From a virus, in the IMG/VR virus record IMGVR_UViG_3300018424_000006, positions 155,820 to 219,819 of that record: 64,000 nt of DNA, one strand, 5' to 3'. Below the pieces are notes generated by a model. The model had not been told where the DNA came from, searched no databases, and saw only the letters and a program-made list of their open reading frames with translations. The position numbers were made by a program, and so were the translations under genes. Shown piece by piece: positions 14,918 through 24,679 of the stretch. Each line of letters begins with the position of its first letter. Within the stretch, counting starts at the first letter, position 1.

Positions 14918-15790
14918 ATGAGTGGTAACTTTCAACCCAAGCCTCGTCCAGTGATCGAAGAACCCGGTCATGACTTAAACCCAATGGCAGAATACATGAT
15001 TGCCAGTAAAAAAGATTTGAAGCCTCATGCCACTCCGGGTGGTCAGGTTTCTGGTAACACCATGCCTGTAAATGGCCAGATGGTTAAGGTGGGCACTTTC
15101 GCAGTTATTGCTAAGTACCAAATAGGTATCCCTGCCGACCATCCTAACTTCCCAGAAGTAGCTAAGTTCGCTACTACTTTCCCAGAGAACGAATACTTCG
15201 TTGCTTGGGGTAAGTCCGGCCCTGTACCTTGGGAGAAAGATGAGTCTTTCCGTTACATCCCAACCTTCTCTCGTTATGTAGTAAACGAAGCAGGTACCGT
15301 TAAAAATGCGCATACCGGCGCTGTTGTATATGAAGACGTATTCGACAAGCGTGCTCAGTTAGTAGCTGACGGTTTCATGAATGGCCTATCTTGGGTTATG
15401 GGTAACATGATCAAGATCCTAGCATTCAGCAAACTACCTGAAACATTCACTGACTATACTTTCCAGAACTATAGCCATTCTATTGGTGTAGTGGACGGTC
15501 AATTAGGCTGGGAACCAAAACCGGTAATCTCTGCTCGTAGTAATGTTGATGGTCAGATTGTTAAATCTCGTACTGTACAAGATTTCATTACTTGCCGCAT
15601 TAAAGACTTCACTCAGAAAGGTGAGGCGCGTAAACAGATCCGTAACCTATCTTCTACCGCTGCCGTGCGCATGGGTGAGTTTAGTGTTCTTAAAGGTGAC
15701 GTTGACGACGTGACTAAGTTTGGTCCTGCTCAAGAGTCTGCTCCTGTCCCACAAGGCAATGCAAGCTTTGACAATGATCTAAGCTTCTAG
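14918..15790 (+). CDS. Possible ssDNA-binding-type protein with NUMOD4-like motif
   Basis: 290 residues in a stand-alone unit with strong Shine-Dalgarno-like AAAGGAAAAAAGAG. Codon use is regular, as in well-expressed phage genes. Residues about 107-130 (YIPTFSRYVVNEAGTVKN) closely match the NUMOD4-type segment of the intron endonuclease at 35216-36271 (IPNFSRYCVNAKGRFK). The C-terminus, after a Pro/Gln-rich linker, ends NASFDNDLSF, reminiscent of the acidic, Phe-terminated tail of SSB proteins. I therefore suggest a nucleic-acid-binding protein, possibly ssDNA-binding; the OB fold itself is not evident by eye. Low certainty on function, high on the gene. Confidence 0.6.
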   Translation: MSGNFQPKPRPVIEEPGHDLNPMAEYMIASKKDLKPHATPGGQVSGNTMPVNGQMVKVGTFAVIAKYQIGIPADHPNFPEVAKFATTFPENEYFVAWGKSGPVPWEKDESFRYIPTFSRYVVNEAGTVKNAHTGAVVYEDVFDKRAQLVADGFMNGLSWVMGNMIKILAFSKLPETFTDYTFQNYSHSIGVVDGQLGWEPKPVISARSNVDGQIVKSRTVQDFITCRIKDFTQKGEARKQIRNLSSTAAVRMGEFSVLKGDVDDVTKFGPAQESAPVPQGNASFDNDLSF

Positions 15791-15804
15791 ACAAAAAAAT
15801 AAAG

Positions 15805-15832
15805 CTACTCCTAGCCTAATGGCTAGGAGTAG
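15805..15832. terminator. Bidirectional terminator
   Basis: A perfect 12-bp stem (CTACTCCTAGCC / GGCTAGGAGTAG) with a TAAT loop, followed by TCTTTTAT and preceded by an A-run, between convergent genes ending at 15790 and 15844. Confidence 0.9.
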
Positions 15833-15843
15833 TCTTTTATGTC

Positions 15844-16320
15844 CTAATCGGAAATAGACTCTACCATGAGGTTGATATCAGGAAACATACCAAAGCCTCC
15901 ATAATCTTCATCTGGATCGTAGATAGTTTCTATTGTGTCCGGTTCCTCTACAGCTAAGTAGGTAAGTATACCTATGGCCGGTTTTACATCCTCAAAGTAG
16001 AATACTCCAGAATGCTCCATTAAAGAACCTAGTACAATCTCGATAGCATGACGTATTAGATATTTTCTATAGTCAGTATAGCTAAGGTAGTCATACGGAC
16101 CCTTTACTATATCTTCAGCAAGTGCGTGATCAGGGACTTTGTTATTCATTAATAAAATCGAGTTCATATAGCTAACCGATTTATGTAACGAACGTGCCTG
16201 AGTTCCTTTCCAATTTCCATTTACAAAGATTAGCGATGGAGAGGTTAGTGCTCTCCCTTCTATCTTTTTCTCCATTTCCATAATCGCTAACAGAAGTTTT
16301 TCTCTAGACATTTCTGCCAT
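15844..16320 (-). CDS. Early-type phage protein of unknown function
   Basis: 158 residues with GGAG before the ATG at 16320. The N-terminal third is a charged amphipathic helix (MSREKLLLAIMEMEKKIEG) and the C-terminus is strongly acidic (DPDEDYGGFGMFPD). It is monocistronic, between the early-type promoter at 16355 and the terminator at 15805-15832. No family recognised; small acidic early proteins of jumbo phages are often host-takeover factors, which is only a class-level expectation. Confidence 0.72.
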   Translation of the reverse strand: MAEMSREKLLLAIMEMEKKIEGRALTSPSLIFVNGNWKGTQARSLHKSVSYMNSILLMNNKVPDHALAEDIVKGPYDYLSYTDYRKYLIRHAIEIVLGSLMEHSGVFYFEDVKPAIGILTYLAVEEPDTIETIYDPDEDYGGFGMFPDINLMVESISD

Positions 16321-16354
16321 AGGTTTCTCCAGTTATGGTTGGTAATGCATTTAA

Positions 16355-16383
16355 GTAATATAGAATTACAAAATTCTCGACAA
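16355..16383 (-). promoter_or_regulatory. Early-type phage promoter
   Basis: Minus-strand core TATATTAC (complement at 16355-16362), preceded by GTAATTC and further up by GTTGTCGAGAATTT, similar to the block before the site at 30167. It is 35 bases before the gene at 15844-16320. Confidence 0.78.
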
Positions 16384-16392
16384 CAGAAAAAC

Positions 16393-16422
16393 CTATCCTA
16401 CCCCAATAAAGGAGTAGGATAG
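16393..16422 (-). terminator. Terminator after the tail tube gene
   Basis: A 9-bp stem (CTATCCTAC / GTAGGATAG), followed on the minus strand by GTTTTTCTGTTG. It closes the sheath-tube transcript at 16432 and separates it from the early-type promoter just beyond. Confidence 0.8.
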
Positions 16423-16431
16423 ATAAATACC

Positions 16432-17280
16432 TTATTCTTGAACTTCGTCTGGTAGACTTGCAAAGCCGTTGTCGGCTGCTGCAACGTCTGCAGAGATCTC
16501 TTCAATGAAAGTAGGTAAGGCGTCAGGATTCAAACCTAATTTGTTTAGGTTATCCAAGTAGTCCTGTGCCATGGCGCGTACAGAATTACCACGTTCGGTA
16601 ATAGCTGTAAACTCGATGTCGGTCTGAGGAGACTCTAGAGCCTCACCCATAACACGACTACCAGTATTCTCACCACCAGTCTTAGGCATCATGTTGCTAC
16701 ACAACCAAGCGTTTACAACGCCATCTAGAGATGGGTTAGGCTCGATGAATAGAACAGTGAAGCTAACTTGAGATTCCAATAGAGGAAGCTTGTTAGGATC
16801 GTTCTGGTACGCTTCAGTACTAATAATACCTGCACGTCCTAAGTCAGGGTCATGCAATAATGCTTTACCCAACTGTTCCCAGAAACGGTTAACTTGCTTA
16901 CCATAGATCTCAGGCCATGAAAATGCCGGAACACTACGTTCAATTGTGGCATTGGTAACAGTCTCACGCATCTCACCAGAGTTGCCTTCAACAGTCTCAC
17001 CAAATTCCCAAGTGATAGTAGAGTTAAGTCCAGTAATGGAAATCGCACGATCTTCGATTAGGCTCTTAAGAACCGCAACACGCTTTTCGTAGTCATCCAT
17101 ATAACGCATGGCTGGAGGAGCTTCAACTAGAACAGGAATGATACGTTGTTTAACGTAGCGAGCTGAACTTTCGAAGCTGGATGGATCGCGCATCGCGCCT
17201 TGTTGGCCACGCGCAGAAGCATCAATACCCGGAGCATAGCCGCCATTCAGACTTGTTTTTTCGTCTAATAGAACACCCAT
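16432..17280 (-). CDS. Probable tail tube protein
   Basis: 282 residues, GGAG Shine-Dalgarno, lying 11 bases after the tail sheath gene on the same strand. In contractile-tailed phages of the phiKZ group the tube gene follows the sheath gene (phiKZ gp30 after gp29), and the length fits my recollection of that protein. The sequence is beta-rich with a central domain about residues 75-200 and an acidic C-terminus. The call rests mainly on synteny and length; no sequence motif for tube proteins can be read directly. Confidence 0.72.
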   Translation of the reverse strand: MGVLLDEKTSLNGGYAPGIDASARGQQGAMRDPSSFESSARYVKQRIIPVLVEAPPAMRYMDDYEKRVAVLKSLIEDRAISITGLNSTITWEFGETVEGNSGEMRETVTNATIERSVPAFSWPEIYGKQVNRFWEQLGKALLHDPDLGRAGIISTEAYQNDPNKLPLLESQVSFTVLFIEPNPSLDGVVNAWLCSNMMPKTGGENTGSRVMGEALESPQTDIEFTAITERGNSVRAMAQDYLDNLNKLGLNPDALPTFIEEISADVAAADNGFASLPDEVQE

Positions 17281-17291
17281 TGTTTAATCTC

Positions 17292-19349
17292 CTATGCTTC
17301 TAAGTCAGCACGACGCTTAGCGATAACGTTAAACGTACCTACAGTCTTCATTGGGTCACCGTAAACAGCAACGTCCATAGTCCAGCTATAGCCGCGTGCA
17401 TCATCAGCAGTGGTGAAGTAAGTTGTAGGAACGATAGTAACGCGGTCATCGTAACGACCTTCTACTAAGTCATTCATTAACTGGTTAGATTTCTCAATGA
17501 ACTGAGCTTTAGTCAAACGAGTTTGACCACTTAGTTCACGCCATACCACGTCACAAAGTTTTGTAACGTCGACCATGATGGTCATTAGCATCTCTGAGTT
17601 CAGGATACTAGTGTCATCTTTGTACACTGTCTGGAATGCAGGATAGAAAAGAGTCTGACGGTCATTATACTGAACGTAGTTAAGACCCGCTTCCCAATCC
17701 GCTTCACGGATAGACAGTTTCTTGTAGGTACAGTTAACGTCAGAGAAACCAGCAACACGGTTAAGTGGAGCTTCATCGTAACGCTTGTTAGGACGCATCT
17801 TACCATCGCCAGAGCCAGCATATTCTGCACGCTTCATTGCTAGGTCGTGTACAAAGCTAACCAAACCTTTATAAGGAGAGTTAGGTTGATAACCAGCATG
17901 GCCAACGATAACAGCACGACAAACAGAAGTACCGTACAATTGAGATTCTGGGAAAAGACCAATCTTGGCGTTAAGAACACCAGTGATTGAACTTTCTTCA
18001 GCGATAGTATTTTGAACGCCGCCGTTAGTCACTAAGTCGTGAGTAGAGAAGGCAACGTGAACGTCAGGACGATAGCCCATGGCTAACATCAAAGCGTCTT
18101 TAACCGCTGATGGGAAACCGGTATCGTACATCGCAGAGAAAGGATAACGAGCTACGTCTTTAAGCGCGTAGTCTGGGTTTTCCCAGTTGTAGTTCATCTC
18201 GTCGATAATACGGTTACCCAGTTCTTCAACACTTACTGTACCGTCGTTGCCGCCTGTAGCAAAATGAGTAGTGATCTCATCAAGGCTGATACTATCAGCA
18301 CTATAAATGAAGCTCTCGTACTCAACGCCAGACATGTCCTTACCAGTCAAGAAGTTGATAAGGTGGGCATCAGCAAAAGTGTTAGAAGAAATTAATTCTT
18401 CTTGGGTTTTCAATAGACCAAGAACTGTTGCGATGTTATCTGAATAAACATGCATGTCTTGGAATGGGCCATACGTTGGAACACGGCCAGAAGTAGGATC
18501 GTTATCTTCGTACGCTTTCACGATACGGTCAGAACCTAAATCTAAGTTGGTAGCGCGATCGAAAACACCTTCTTTAAAGGCGAAGTCAATGTAGCGTTCA
18601 GAATTAATAGTTTCTTGAACTACCGCAGTGCCAGTTTCGCTTAGCTCAACTAACTGAGCGCGATATAGCATTGCATTCTGATCCAGAACGATTCCGGCAT
18701 CAGCAGGATCGTTAGTACCATCAACAGGAGCACTTAGACGAATGCCCATGTTGTTGCCATAGTCACCAATATAGGTTTCTAAACCTAAGATTGGATAGAT
18801 AGTCGAAGTCTCACCAGTCTTACCGGTAAGAGTACCACCAACCTGAGTTGCTACTGTTTTAATGTCAGTTGCATCATCAACAGGCAATAAGCTCCAGCGT
18901 AACTTGTAACCTTCAACTACGTTTGAGCCGTCTTGTTGCTTCTCACCGCTACCGGCATCTACAAGAACTTTACCGTCAGCACCACGAAGGTAGACTGGAA
19001 CAGCATCGTCAAGTACGATTTCTAGAGCAAGAACAAAACGAGCAGACTTAGCATCAGCAGCTACTACACGCTTAATGAAACACTGGTTACCCGCACCAAT
19101 TATAGATTGGGCTAGATAAGTGTGGTGGTTATAGAACTTACCACGAACATCAAAGGTTTTAGAACCGAAGATTTTTTGTAGGGGAGCACCTACAACCATC
19201 TGAGGATCTAAAGGACCACGTTCAGTTTGCAAATAAAAGAACGGTAGATGTTGGGGTAACTGTTCAACTTCGGATTGTAGAGTTCCGCCTGACTCGTCCT
19301 TAATGCCGGGACGAATAGAACGCGGAGCGGCATTTTTAATCGACGCCAT
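17292..19349 (-). CDS. Tail sheath protein
   Basis: 685 residues, strong AGGAGT Shine-Dalgarno, and regular codon use as expected for an abundant virion protein. The N-terminus starts ASIKNAAPRSIRPGIKDESG, the middle is beta-rich, and the C-terminal part (YTKKLSIREADWEAGLNYV..., then a segment ending in GYSWTMDVAVYGDPMKTV) has the strand-helix pattern of contractile sheath C-terminal domains. Length and position match the phiKZ-type sheath (gp29) beside the tube gene. The protein surrounds the tail tube and contracts on infection. Alternative readings are unlikely given the context. Confidence 0.82.
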   Translation of the reverse strand: MASIKNAAPRSIRPGIKDESGGTLQSEVEQLPQHLPFFYLQTERGPLDPQMVVGAPLQKIFGSKTFDVRGKFYNHHTYLAQSIIGAGNQCFIKRVVAADAKSARFVLALEIVLDDAVPVYLRGADGKVLVDAGSGEKQQDGSNVVEGYKLRWSLLPVDDATDIKTVATQVGGTLTGKTGETSTIYPILGLETYIGDYGNNMGIRLSAPVDGTNDPADAGIVLDQNAMLYRAQLVELSETGTAVVQETINSERYIDFAFKEGVFDRATNLDLGSDRIVKAYEDNDPTSGRVPTYGPFQDMHVYSDNIATVLGLLKTQEELISSNTFADAHLINFLTGKDMSGVEYESFIYSADSISLDEITTHFATGGNDGTVSVEELGNRIIDEMNYNWENPDYALKDVARYPFSAMYDTGFPSAVKDALMLAMGYRPDVHVAFSTHDLVTNGGVQNTIAEESSITGVLNAKIGLFPESQLYGTSVCRAVIVGHAGYQPNSPYKGLVSFVHDLAMKRAEYAGSGDGKMRPNKRYDEAPLNRVAGFSDVNCTYKKLSIREADWEAGLNYVQYNDRQTLFYPAFQTVYKDDTSILNSEMLMTIMVDVTKLCDVVWRELSGQTRLTKAQFIEKSNQLMNDLVEGRYDDRVTIVPTTYFTTADDARGYSWTMDVAVYGDPMKTVGTFNVIAKRRADLEA

Positions 19350-19536
19350 TTTTTACTCCTAAAGTTTCGTTGTTAACAAACAAATTTGACTACAGAAAAA
19401 GTCACCTAATAAAGGGTAATAGATTCCGTAATCTTGTGGGCGCTAGCATCACACATTATTATGTATTAAAGTGTGCATAAATAGTGCTAACTTTTATTTT
19501 TTTACTTGCAATGTAACTTAACTAATTGAGGGAACC
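19350..19536. other. Divergent intergenic region between sheath and tail/neck genes
   Basis: A 187-base gap between divergent genes. It is AT-rich, with an imperfect CACAC/GTGTG hairpin near 19452-19474 and a T-run before 19510. No TATATTAC early core is present. It must hold promoters for the two structural operons, but I cannot point to a specific box. Confidence 0.5.
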
Positions 19537-20445
19537 ATGAACATTTATGAAACCTATTATGGCAAAAACCTTCGCGCACTTGCCGGTGAAGTAACAAAGC
19601 AGCTTAAAACTTACATTGCGATGAACGATGAAAATCTAAAACAGTCAGAAGTAGGCAATGTTTACTATCTTTCTATTGAAGACGAAAACGTCATTCAATG
19701 GAATTTCCCAATCGTTATTGATGGGAAGGCTTATGTAGATCTTCGTCCCTATCTAACTAAACAAGGTACGGTTCGTAATCCTCAAGATGTCTCAGCTGCT
19801 ATTCGTCGTGCCCAACTAGAACTTCTATGGTTAGAAGATCGAGACGACTTCGAAAACATTATGATTGGTACCGCAACAATCTTCGGTACTTGGATAGCTT
19901 CTTTATTGGCGTTTAGTCACAGCCTTTCTGGTCGTGATAAAGTAGTTATTGAAATAGCATTAACTGCTTACTATGCTGTTCTGTTTATGGACGAAGAAAA
20001 GCTAGACGATCGTGATGTCGAAAAGATCTTTGTACAGTTAGCTCGTAGTTCTAATGTTGGACGTCAAATCTTAGATGACGTTTTTGAAACAAAAGGTAGT
20101 GGTAGCTATACTTTAACCGAGGCTTTATTGGATAGAAGTATTGAACCTCTTGGTCCTGTACTGAACTGGATCAATAATGTAATCGATGTAGAAATTGAAG
20201 GTCTTTCTCCTAAGCTACTTTTCAATAAAGTAGTGAATGGTAGCTGGGTAGGTGCATTAGCGCCTGAACTAGCCTCTGCTTCATTGTACCATCCACCAAT
20301 CTTTATTAGCTTACTAGATCGTGCTATGACATATAGCTTCTTTGAGCGTACTGCTATTGGCCGTTCGGTTAAGAACAATAGTCGTAATCGCGCTGTACGT
20401 AATCTAGAGCCTTGGTTAAAACGGGCTCTTGAATATCAGGAGTAA
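19537..20445 (+). CDS. Structural protein candidate (phiKZ gp28-position)
   Basis: 302 residues with a GAGGGAACC Shine-Dalgarno. Mixed alpha/beta, with a hydrophobic helix (IFGTWIASLLAFSHSL, about 115-130). It is the first of three plus-strand genes running into the terminase, in the order and approximate sizes I recall for phiKZ genes 28-27-26-25. On that basis it is likely a tail or neck component; no motif confirms it. Confidence 0.65.
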   Translation: MNIYETYYGKNLRALAGEVTKQLKTYIAMNDENLKQSEVGNVYYLSIEDENVIQWNFPIVIDGKAYVDLRPYLTKQGTVRNPQDVSAAIRRAQLELLWLEDRDDFENIMIGTATIFGTWIASLLAFSHSLSGRDKVVIEIALTAYYAVLFMDEEKLDDRDVEKIFVQLARSSNVGRQILDDVFETKGSGSYTLTEALLDRSIEPLGPVLNWINNVIDVEIEGLSPKLLFNKVVNGSWVGALAPELASASLYHPPIFISLLDRAMTYSFFERTAIGRSVKNNSRNRAVRNLEPWLKRALEYQE

Positions 20446-20448
20446 CCA

Positions 20449-22968
20449 ATGTTAGATCAACTTGTCGATCGTGCAGTCCAAGAAGTTTGGGCTGCACCGG
20501 ATATCGATAGACAGTTCCTTATTGAACCTGTAGCACTTTCTGATAAGAATGGTGATATAGGTAAAGTCTATCTTCCGTATGAACAAATCATCTTGCCCGA
20601 CAACAGTGAACGCTTCATGGTCTATCAAGTAGGTCAATGGGCTCCTGACAGATTGGGTATTGATGACCGTCTTTGGAACTGGGTTAAATTAAGCGACCTA
20701 AGTAATGACGATGGTCTACTAGTGCAGTTTATGATTAATCATAAGTTGTTACCTCTCCATGAAGGCTATATCCGCAGAACTAAGAATCGTGCTTTAATCT
20801 TTGCTTTCCCATTAAGGGTAGCCGAAGAAGATATTAAGGCAGTCTATAGCCCCATGGTTCGTGTCTATACAAACCACTGGTATAGTACCCCTGAAGGAAC
20901 TGCGGACCCACGTCCTTCATATATGGGTTCTACTTACAGCCAGCTTACTGGCGACCCTGCGTTCTTTACGCACTGGGCAGGCATTAAAACTAATCCTGGT
21001 TCTTTCCTATATAAGAATGGTATTCTCGTAAATGATCTTACTCCGTCTGAAATAGTGACTGGAGATAAATTATCGTTATACGAAGACCATTCTGTTGAAG
21101 GTTATTTTGATATAGCTTTGGATGACTTACTCTTCTATACCTCTGATGTAGATTCTAAGAATAGATACATCATTCAAGTACCAGAAGAACTAACCAGTAA
21201 CCTCCATTACATAGATGACCTTGAAGTTTATATAATGGGTCATATCGAACAGAATGGGATTACTCGAGATGCAGGTATCTACGTTCCTCGTATTACGAAG
21301 GGAACGATTAAGATGCTTACTCACTGTGACTTCGCCCTAGAAGTTAACTATGTGACTAATGCGATTAACCAGAACGATCATTTAATTGATTTTGCTAACA
21401 CCCGCATTCGAGTTTATTACCGTAAGAATAATAAACTTCGTCCAGATGTTGCTAACTCTTCGTTCCTACGTCAGTTCTACCAGCTTCCTAAAACTACTCG
21501 TCTTCTCTTGATGACAGGTACTAACTCTAACGTTGCTGTATGGCAAGCTAAGAATCTAGAGCAAGGGGCCTTTACGACATTTATGTCCATGACTCCTCTT
21601 GAGTTAACTAATGCCTTACAGATTCCTGCTGCAGGTATTAATGACGTTTATAACTATTTCGGTTTAATGGAAATCTTTGAGACTTCCACTATTTCGAACG
21701 GTAAGATCCAGTGGTGTAGAGCAGATAAAGAGAATGGTTGCTTAATCAAGTCTTTTGATGCCGATGGGAATATGATTGATTATCGATTTGTTGACGATAT
21801 CTATACGTCAATGGAGAGAGACATCTTCCCGGGTACGACCTACATTGAAACTATCCCGGGTAAACAGACTTCAACTGCCGAGATAAATGGCTATGATGAA
21901 ACAAATGACTTTGTTGGTAAATATAACGAGGTTCGTTATTTGCTAAAAGAGTCCGGGGAAGTTAAAGCCGTCTTAGATAATGACTTTACAGTCAATAGCA
22001 TAACTGGGAAGGTTACATGGGACGGGAAGAACGCAGGTATCCCCAAGCGTCTTATTCGTTCTACCGATATTATCATGAGTGAGTATACTCTAGCCGCTAC
22101 CGACGTAACAGAGTCTTTGCCTCTGTTAGGTCCTGAAACTCCATTAACGTTTACTCCGGGTATTCCGGGAGTAGAAGTTTATATTGATGGTAAGCGTGCT
22201 AACTTAGGTCTGGACTATATTCTGGAATATCCTAACTTCAGAATCTTTAAGCAGATTACTCATGACAATCCAATTGATGTTAAGGTTATCCTTCACGGCA
22301 TTCCTTTAGTCGATGATAAGATCTACCCTGCTCCTAAAACAGGCTGGATTTTAGATGGTGAGATTAGTCGCAACAATGTCTTTGAGTTTTACAAGGATAC
22401 CTACTCTGAGATCTATATCGATGGTAGATATGTTTCACAAGACCAAATCAAGCTCGCTGAAACTGGTTTAGGTTCAATGCCTAACTGGGTGACGAACGGC
22501 ATGCCTTACGCAATCTATCCTCGCGTACAGCACATCCCTACAGACTTTGTAGATAGTGTTACTGCCGGACGATTCTGGGCATACGAGACGCTCGATAATG
22601 CAGCAGGTGCTGTTGATAACATTCTTACTCAGGGTGCAGATCAGATACCTAGTGTGATCATTGGACAGTATGAATTAGTCAGTCCACTTCTTAAAAAGGT
22701 TATTGACGAGATTCGTAATGGTTCTATTCAGATTGATTCTAATCTTTCGGATGCTGCAGTAGGTGTTAAGATAACGCCATACTCTAACCTAGTTGAAATT
22801 GATCCTGCTTCTGTACGGACAGATATCGAATATTTAGATTTTGTCCCTCATAGTGAGACAACCCCAATATCAGTAACTCTTTTGGAATACAATTTCCTAG
22901 AGAGAGTTAACGCAATTTATCTGAATAATAATTGCACCCTTTCATCGTACATACTTATAGGTTCTTAA
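20449..22968 (+). CDS. Large structural protein candidate (phiKZ gp27-position)
   Basis: 839 residues, starting four bases after the previous stop. Beta-rich throughout with repeated strand-turn patterns (VYIDGKRANLGLDYILEY, IYIDGRYVSQDQIKL), typical of baseplate, fibre or neck proteins. Its position two genes before the terminase matches the phiKZ morphogenesis block. The precise virion location cannot be read from sequence. Confidence 0.7.
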   Translation: MLDQLVDRAVQEVWAAPDIDRQFLIEPVALSDKNGDIGKVYLPYEQIILPDNSERFMVYQVGQWAPDRLGIDDRLWNWVKLSDLSNDDGLLVQFMINHKLLPLHEGYIRRTKNRALIFAFPLRVAEEDIKAVYSPMVRVYTNHWYSTPEGTADPRPSYMGSTYSQLTGDPAFFTHWAGIKTNPGSFLYKNGILVNDLTPSEIVTGDKLSLYEDHSVEGYFDIALDDLLFYTSDVDSKNRYIIQVPEELTSNLHYIDDLEVYIMGHIEQNGITRDAGIYVPRITKGTIKMLTHCDFALEVNYVTNAINQNDHLIDFANTRIRVYYRKNNKLRPDVANSSFLRQFYQLPKTTRLLLMTGTNSNVAVWQAKNLEQGAFTTFMSMTPLELTNALQIPAAGINDVYNYFGLMEIFETSTISNGKIQWCRADKENGCLIKSFDADGNMIDYRFVDDIYTSMERDIFPGTTYIETIPGKQTSTAEINGYDETNDFVGKYNEVRYLLKESGEVKAVLDNDFTVNSITGKVTWDGKNAGIPKRLIRSTDIIMSEYTLAATDVTESLPLLGPETPLTFTPGIPGVEVYIDGKRANLGLDYILEYPNFRIFKQITHDNPIDVKVILHGIPLVDDKIYPAPKTGWILDGEISRNNVFEFYKDTYSEIYIDGRYVSQDQIKLAETGLGSMPNWVTNGMPYAIYPRVQHIPTDFVDSVTAGRFWAYETLDNAAGAVDNILTQGADQIPSVIIGQYELVSPLLKKVIDEIRNGSIQIDSNLSDAAVGVKITPYSNLVEIDPASVRTDIEYLDFVPHSETTPISVTLLEYNFLERVNAIYLNNNCTLSSYILIGS

Positions 22969-22969
22969 A

Positions 22970-24625
22970 ATGCCCATAGTTCAACATGACGGTAAAAAGT
23001 CAACTGTTATAAATATGGATGAGTTGTACCAAGGAGTCGATCCTGCCGAAGGTGAAACTCTCCATATTCCTGCTATAGGAGATCTGGTTGTTGATTTCAA
23101 TCGTGGTTTCTTTAAGGTAGACGCGGTTGACCCAATTACCAAAATCCCGACCCTATCTCCATGGAAACCTGAGACATTAGGCGACTCTGGAAATAGTGAT
23201 GACATTAACGCGGGTCTAACTCGCAACTTTACTTCTGGCGCTAACCGCGCCTTTGTAAATTACAATGTTTCTCCACCGACAATCAACATCGATCGTCGAG
23301 TACTTATTATGGATGCGGCAGCTACGACTGTTAAAATCTTTAAAGGTACTGATACTAGTTCCGCTACCGGGACGGTCATTAGTCGTGTATATGACAATAA
23401 CCAAAACTTCATTAGCGAGAACGTAGAACTTGAACGCGTCTTCCCTGAGAACGACGTTATCAAATATGTTCCAGAGACTCACATTGATACCGGCCTTAAT
23501 CAGGGCGAAATTGTTACTGTAGTTGCTTACTCCGCAAATAGCGGCGTAGTACATGAAGAACATTTCACGACTCGACTAACGGACGCCATTGGTACTCCAG
23601 ATCTTAATAATAAGTATCTGGTTGGTATCAGTCTGGTATCTGACTTAGTGTCTGCTGAAGATCCCGAGATGATCCTGAATGACCTTAACGTTCCTTTCAA
23701 TACTACATTAATGCAATGTCGTTTACATTATAACGACGGCTCCCATGTAGACATCGGTATCGATGGTATGAAAGCTAAGTTAATGGGTATTGATAATTTC
23801 AATGAATCTACTCTAGGTCCTGCCAATGATATTCTATTGGTATACTACCCTTCTGCAGATGAACCAGCGATAAATGTAGTTGATGGCGAGAATCCTGTTC
23901 TCACTAAGAGCTATAAGCTTTCTAATCAGCGTGGTGAGGCGACCTTCGGATTCAAGTTATATGTCATTCCGAAATATCAAGATATTAGTCTTGGCTATAC
24001 TTTAGAATATCGTCTAACTAACTTTGACTACGACATCGATGTGGACGTTACCGCAAATGTAACAACTACTCTTCGTTCAGACGGTTCTGCATGGTCTCCG
24101 ACTAACTACGGTAATCGTCAAGAGCTGTTGGCAGTACTTCGCTTAGAAGATGTAATGCCGGGCATCTATGATGGCTGGATTCATACTCAGAACTTTAATA
24201 TCACTCTTGACGTTCCTACTGACGGCGCTGGTAATAGCTGGGTTATTGATTACGCGGCTGATAACTCTCGTCTATTGGGTTACGATGTGGATATCGAAGC
24301 ATCTAATATTAATAGTCGTGTGTTGATTCAGAACGGACACGTTAATCAAGCTGACTGGCTTGATAAGCTTTACTATGAAGCTGTGCCGTTGTTCGACCAA
24401 GATCTTATTTCCGCTCCTCCTCGTCCGACACATTTCCGATTCACCTATGGCGAACCGGCAATCTCTAAAGTGTTTGGCATTGACGAATGGGATAAGTATC
24501 TTTCTCGCGATACTGCTGATCCGTATACTGCACATGAAACAGCCACAATTACGTGGTTATTGGAAGATGGACCAAGTACCTTTACTTTGGGTCATACTCC
24601 ACTACTAGTTCGTATTGTAGACTAA
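22970..24625 (+). CDS. Structural protein candidate (phiKZ gp26-position)
   Basis: 551 residues starting one base after the previous stop, so translation is coupled. Beta-rich with several Ig-like stretches (DIDVDVTANVTTTLRSDGS, GDLVVDFNRGFFKVDAV), few cysteines and no membrane segment. Ends at a UUCG-capped hairpin before the terminase gene. Likely a tail or neck structural protein by synteny; function unproven. Confidence 0.68.
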   Translation: MPIVQHDGKKSTVINMDELYQGVDPAEGETLHIPAIGDLVVDFNRGFFKVDAVDPITKIPTLSPWKPETLGDSGNSDDINAGLTRNFTSGANRAFVNYNVSPPTINIDRRVLIMDAAATTVKIFKGTDTSSATGTVISRVYDNNQNFISENVELERVFPENDVIKYVPETHIDTGLNQGEIVTVVAYSANSGVVHEEHFTTRLTDAIGTPDLNNKYLVGISLVSDLVSAEDPEMILNDLNVPFNTTLMQCRLHYNDGSHVDIGIDGMKAKLMGIDNFNESTLGPANDILLVYYPSADEPAINVVDGENPVLTKSYKLSNQRGEATFGFKLYVIPKYQDISLGYTLEYRLTNFDYDIDVDVTANVTTTLRSDGSAWSPTNYGNRQELLAVLRLEDVMPGIYDGWIHTQNFNITLDVPTDGAGNSWVIDYAADNSRLLGYDVDIEASNINSRVLIQNGHVNQADWLDKLYYEAVPLFDQDLISAPPRPTHFRFTYGEPAISKVFGIDEWDKYLSRDTADPYTAHETATITWLLEDGPSTFTLGHTPLLVRIVD

Positions 24626-24629
24626 TAAT

Positions 24630-24657
24630 GAATGCTAGGTCTTCGGGCCTAGCATTC
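24630..24657 (+). terminator. UUCG-capped hairpin between structural gene and terminase
   Basis: A 12-bp stem (GAATGCTAGGTC / GGCCTAGCATTC, one T-G pair) closed by a TTCG tetraloop, followed by TTATCTTA. The weak T-run suggests partial termination or an mRNA-stability element between two co-directional genes. Confidence 0.7.
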
Positions 24658-24679
24658 TTATCTTACCCGGGAGTCTATT

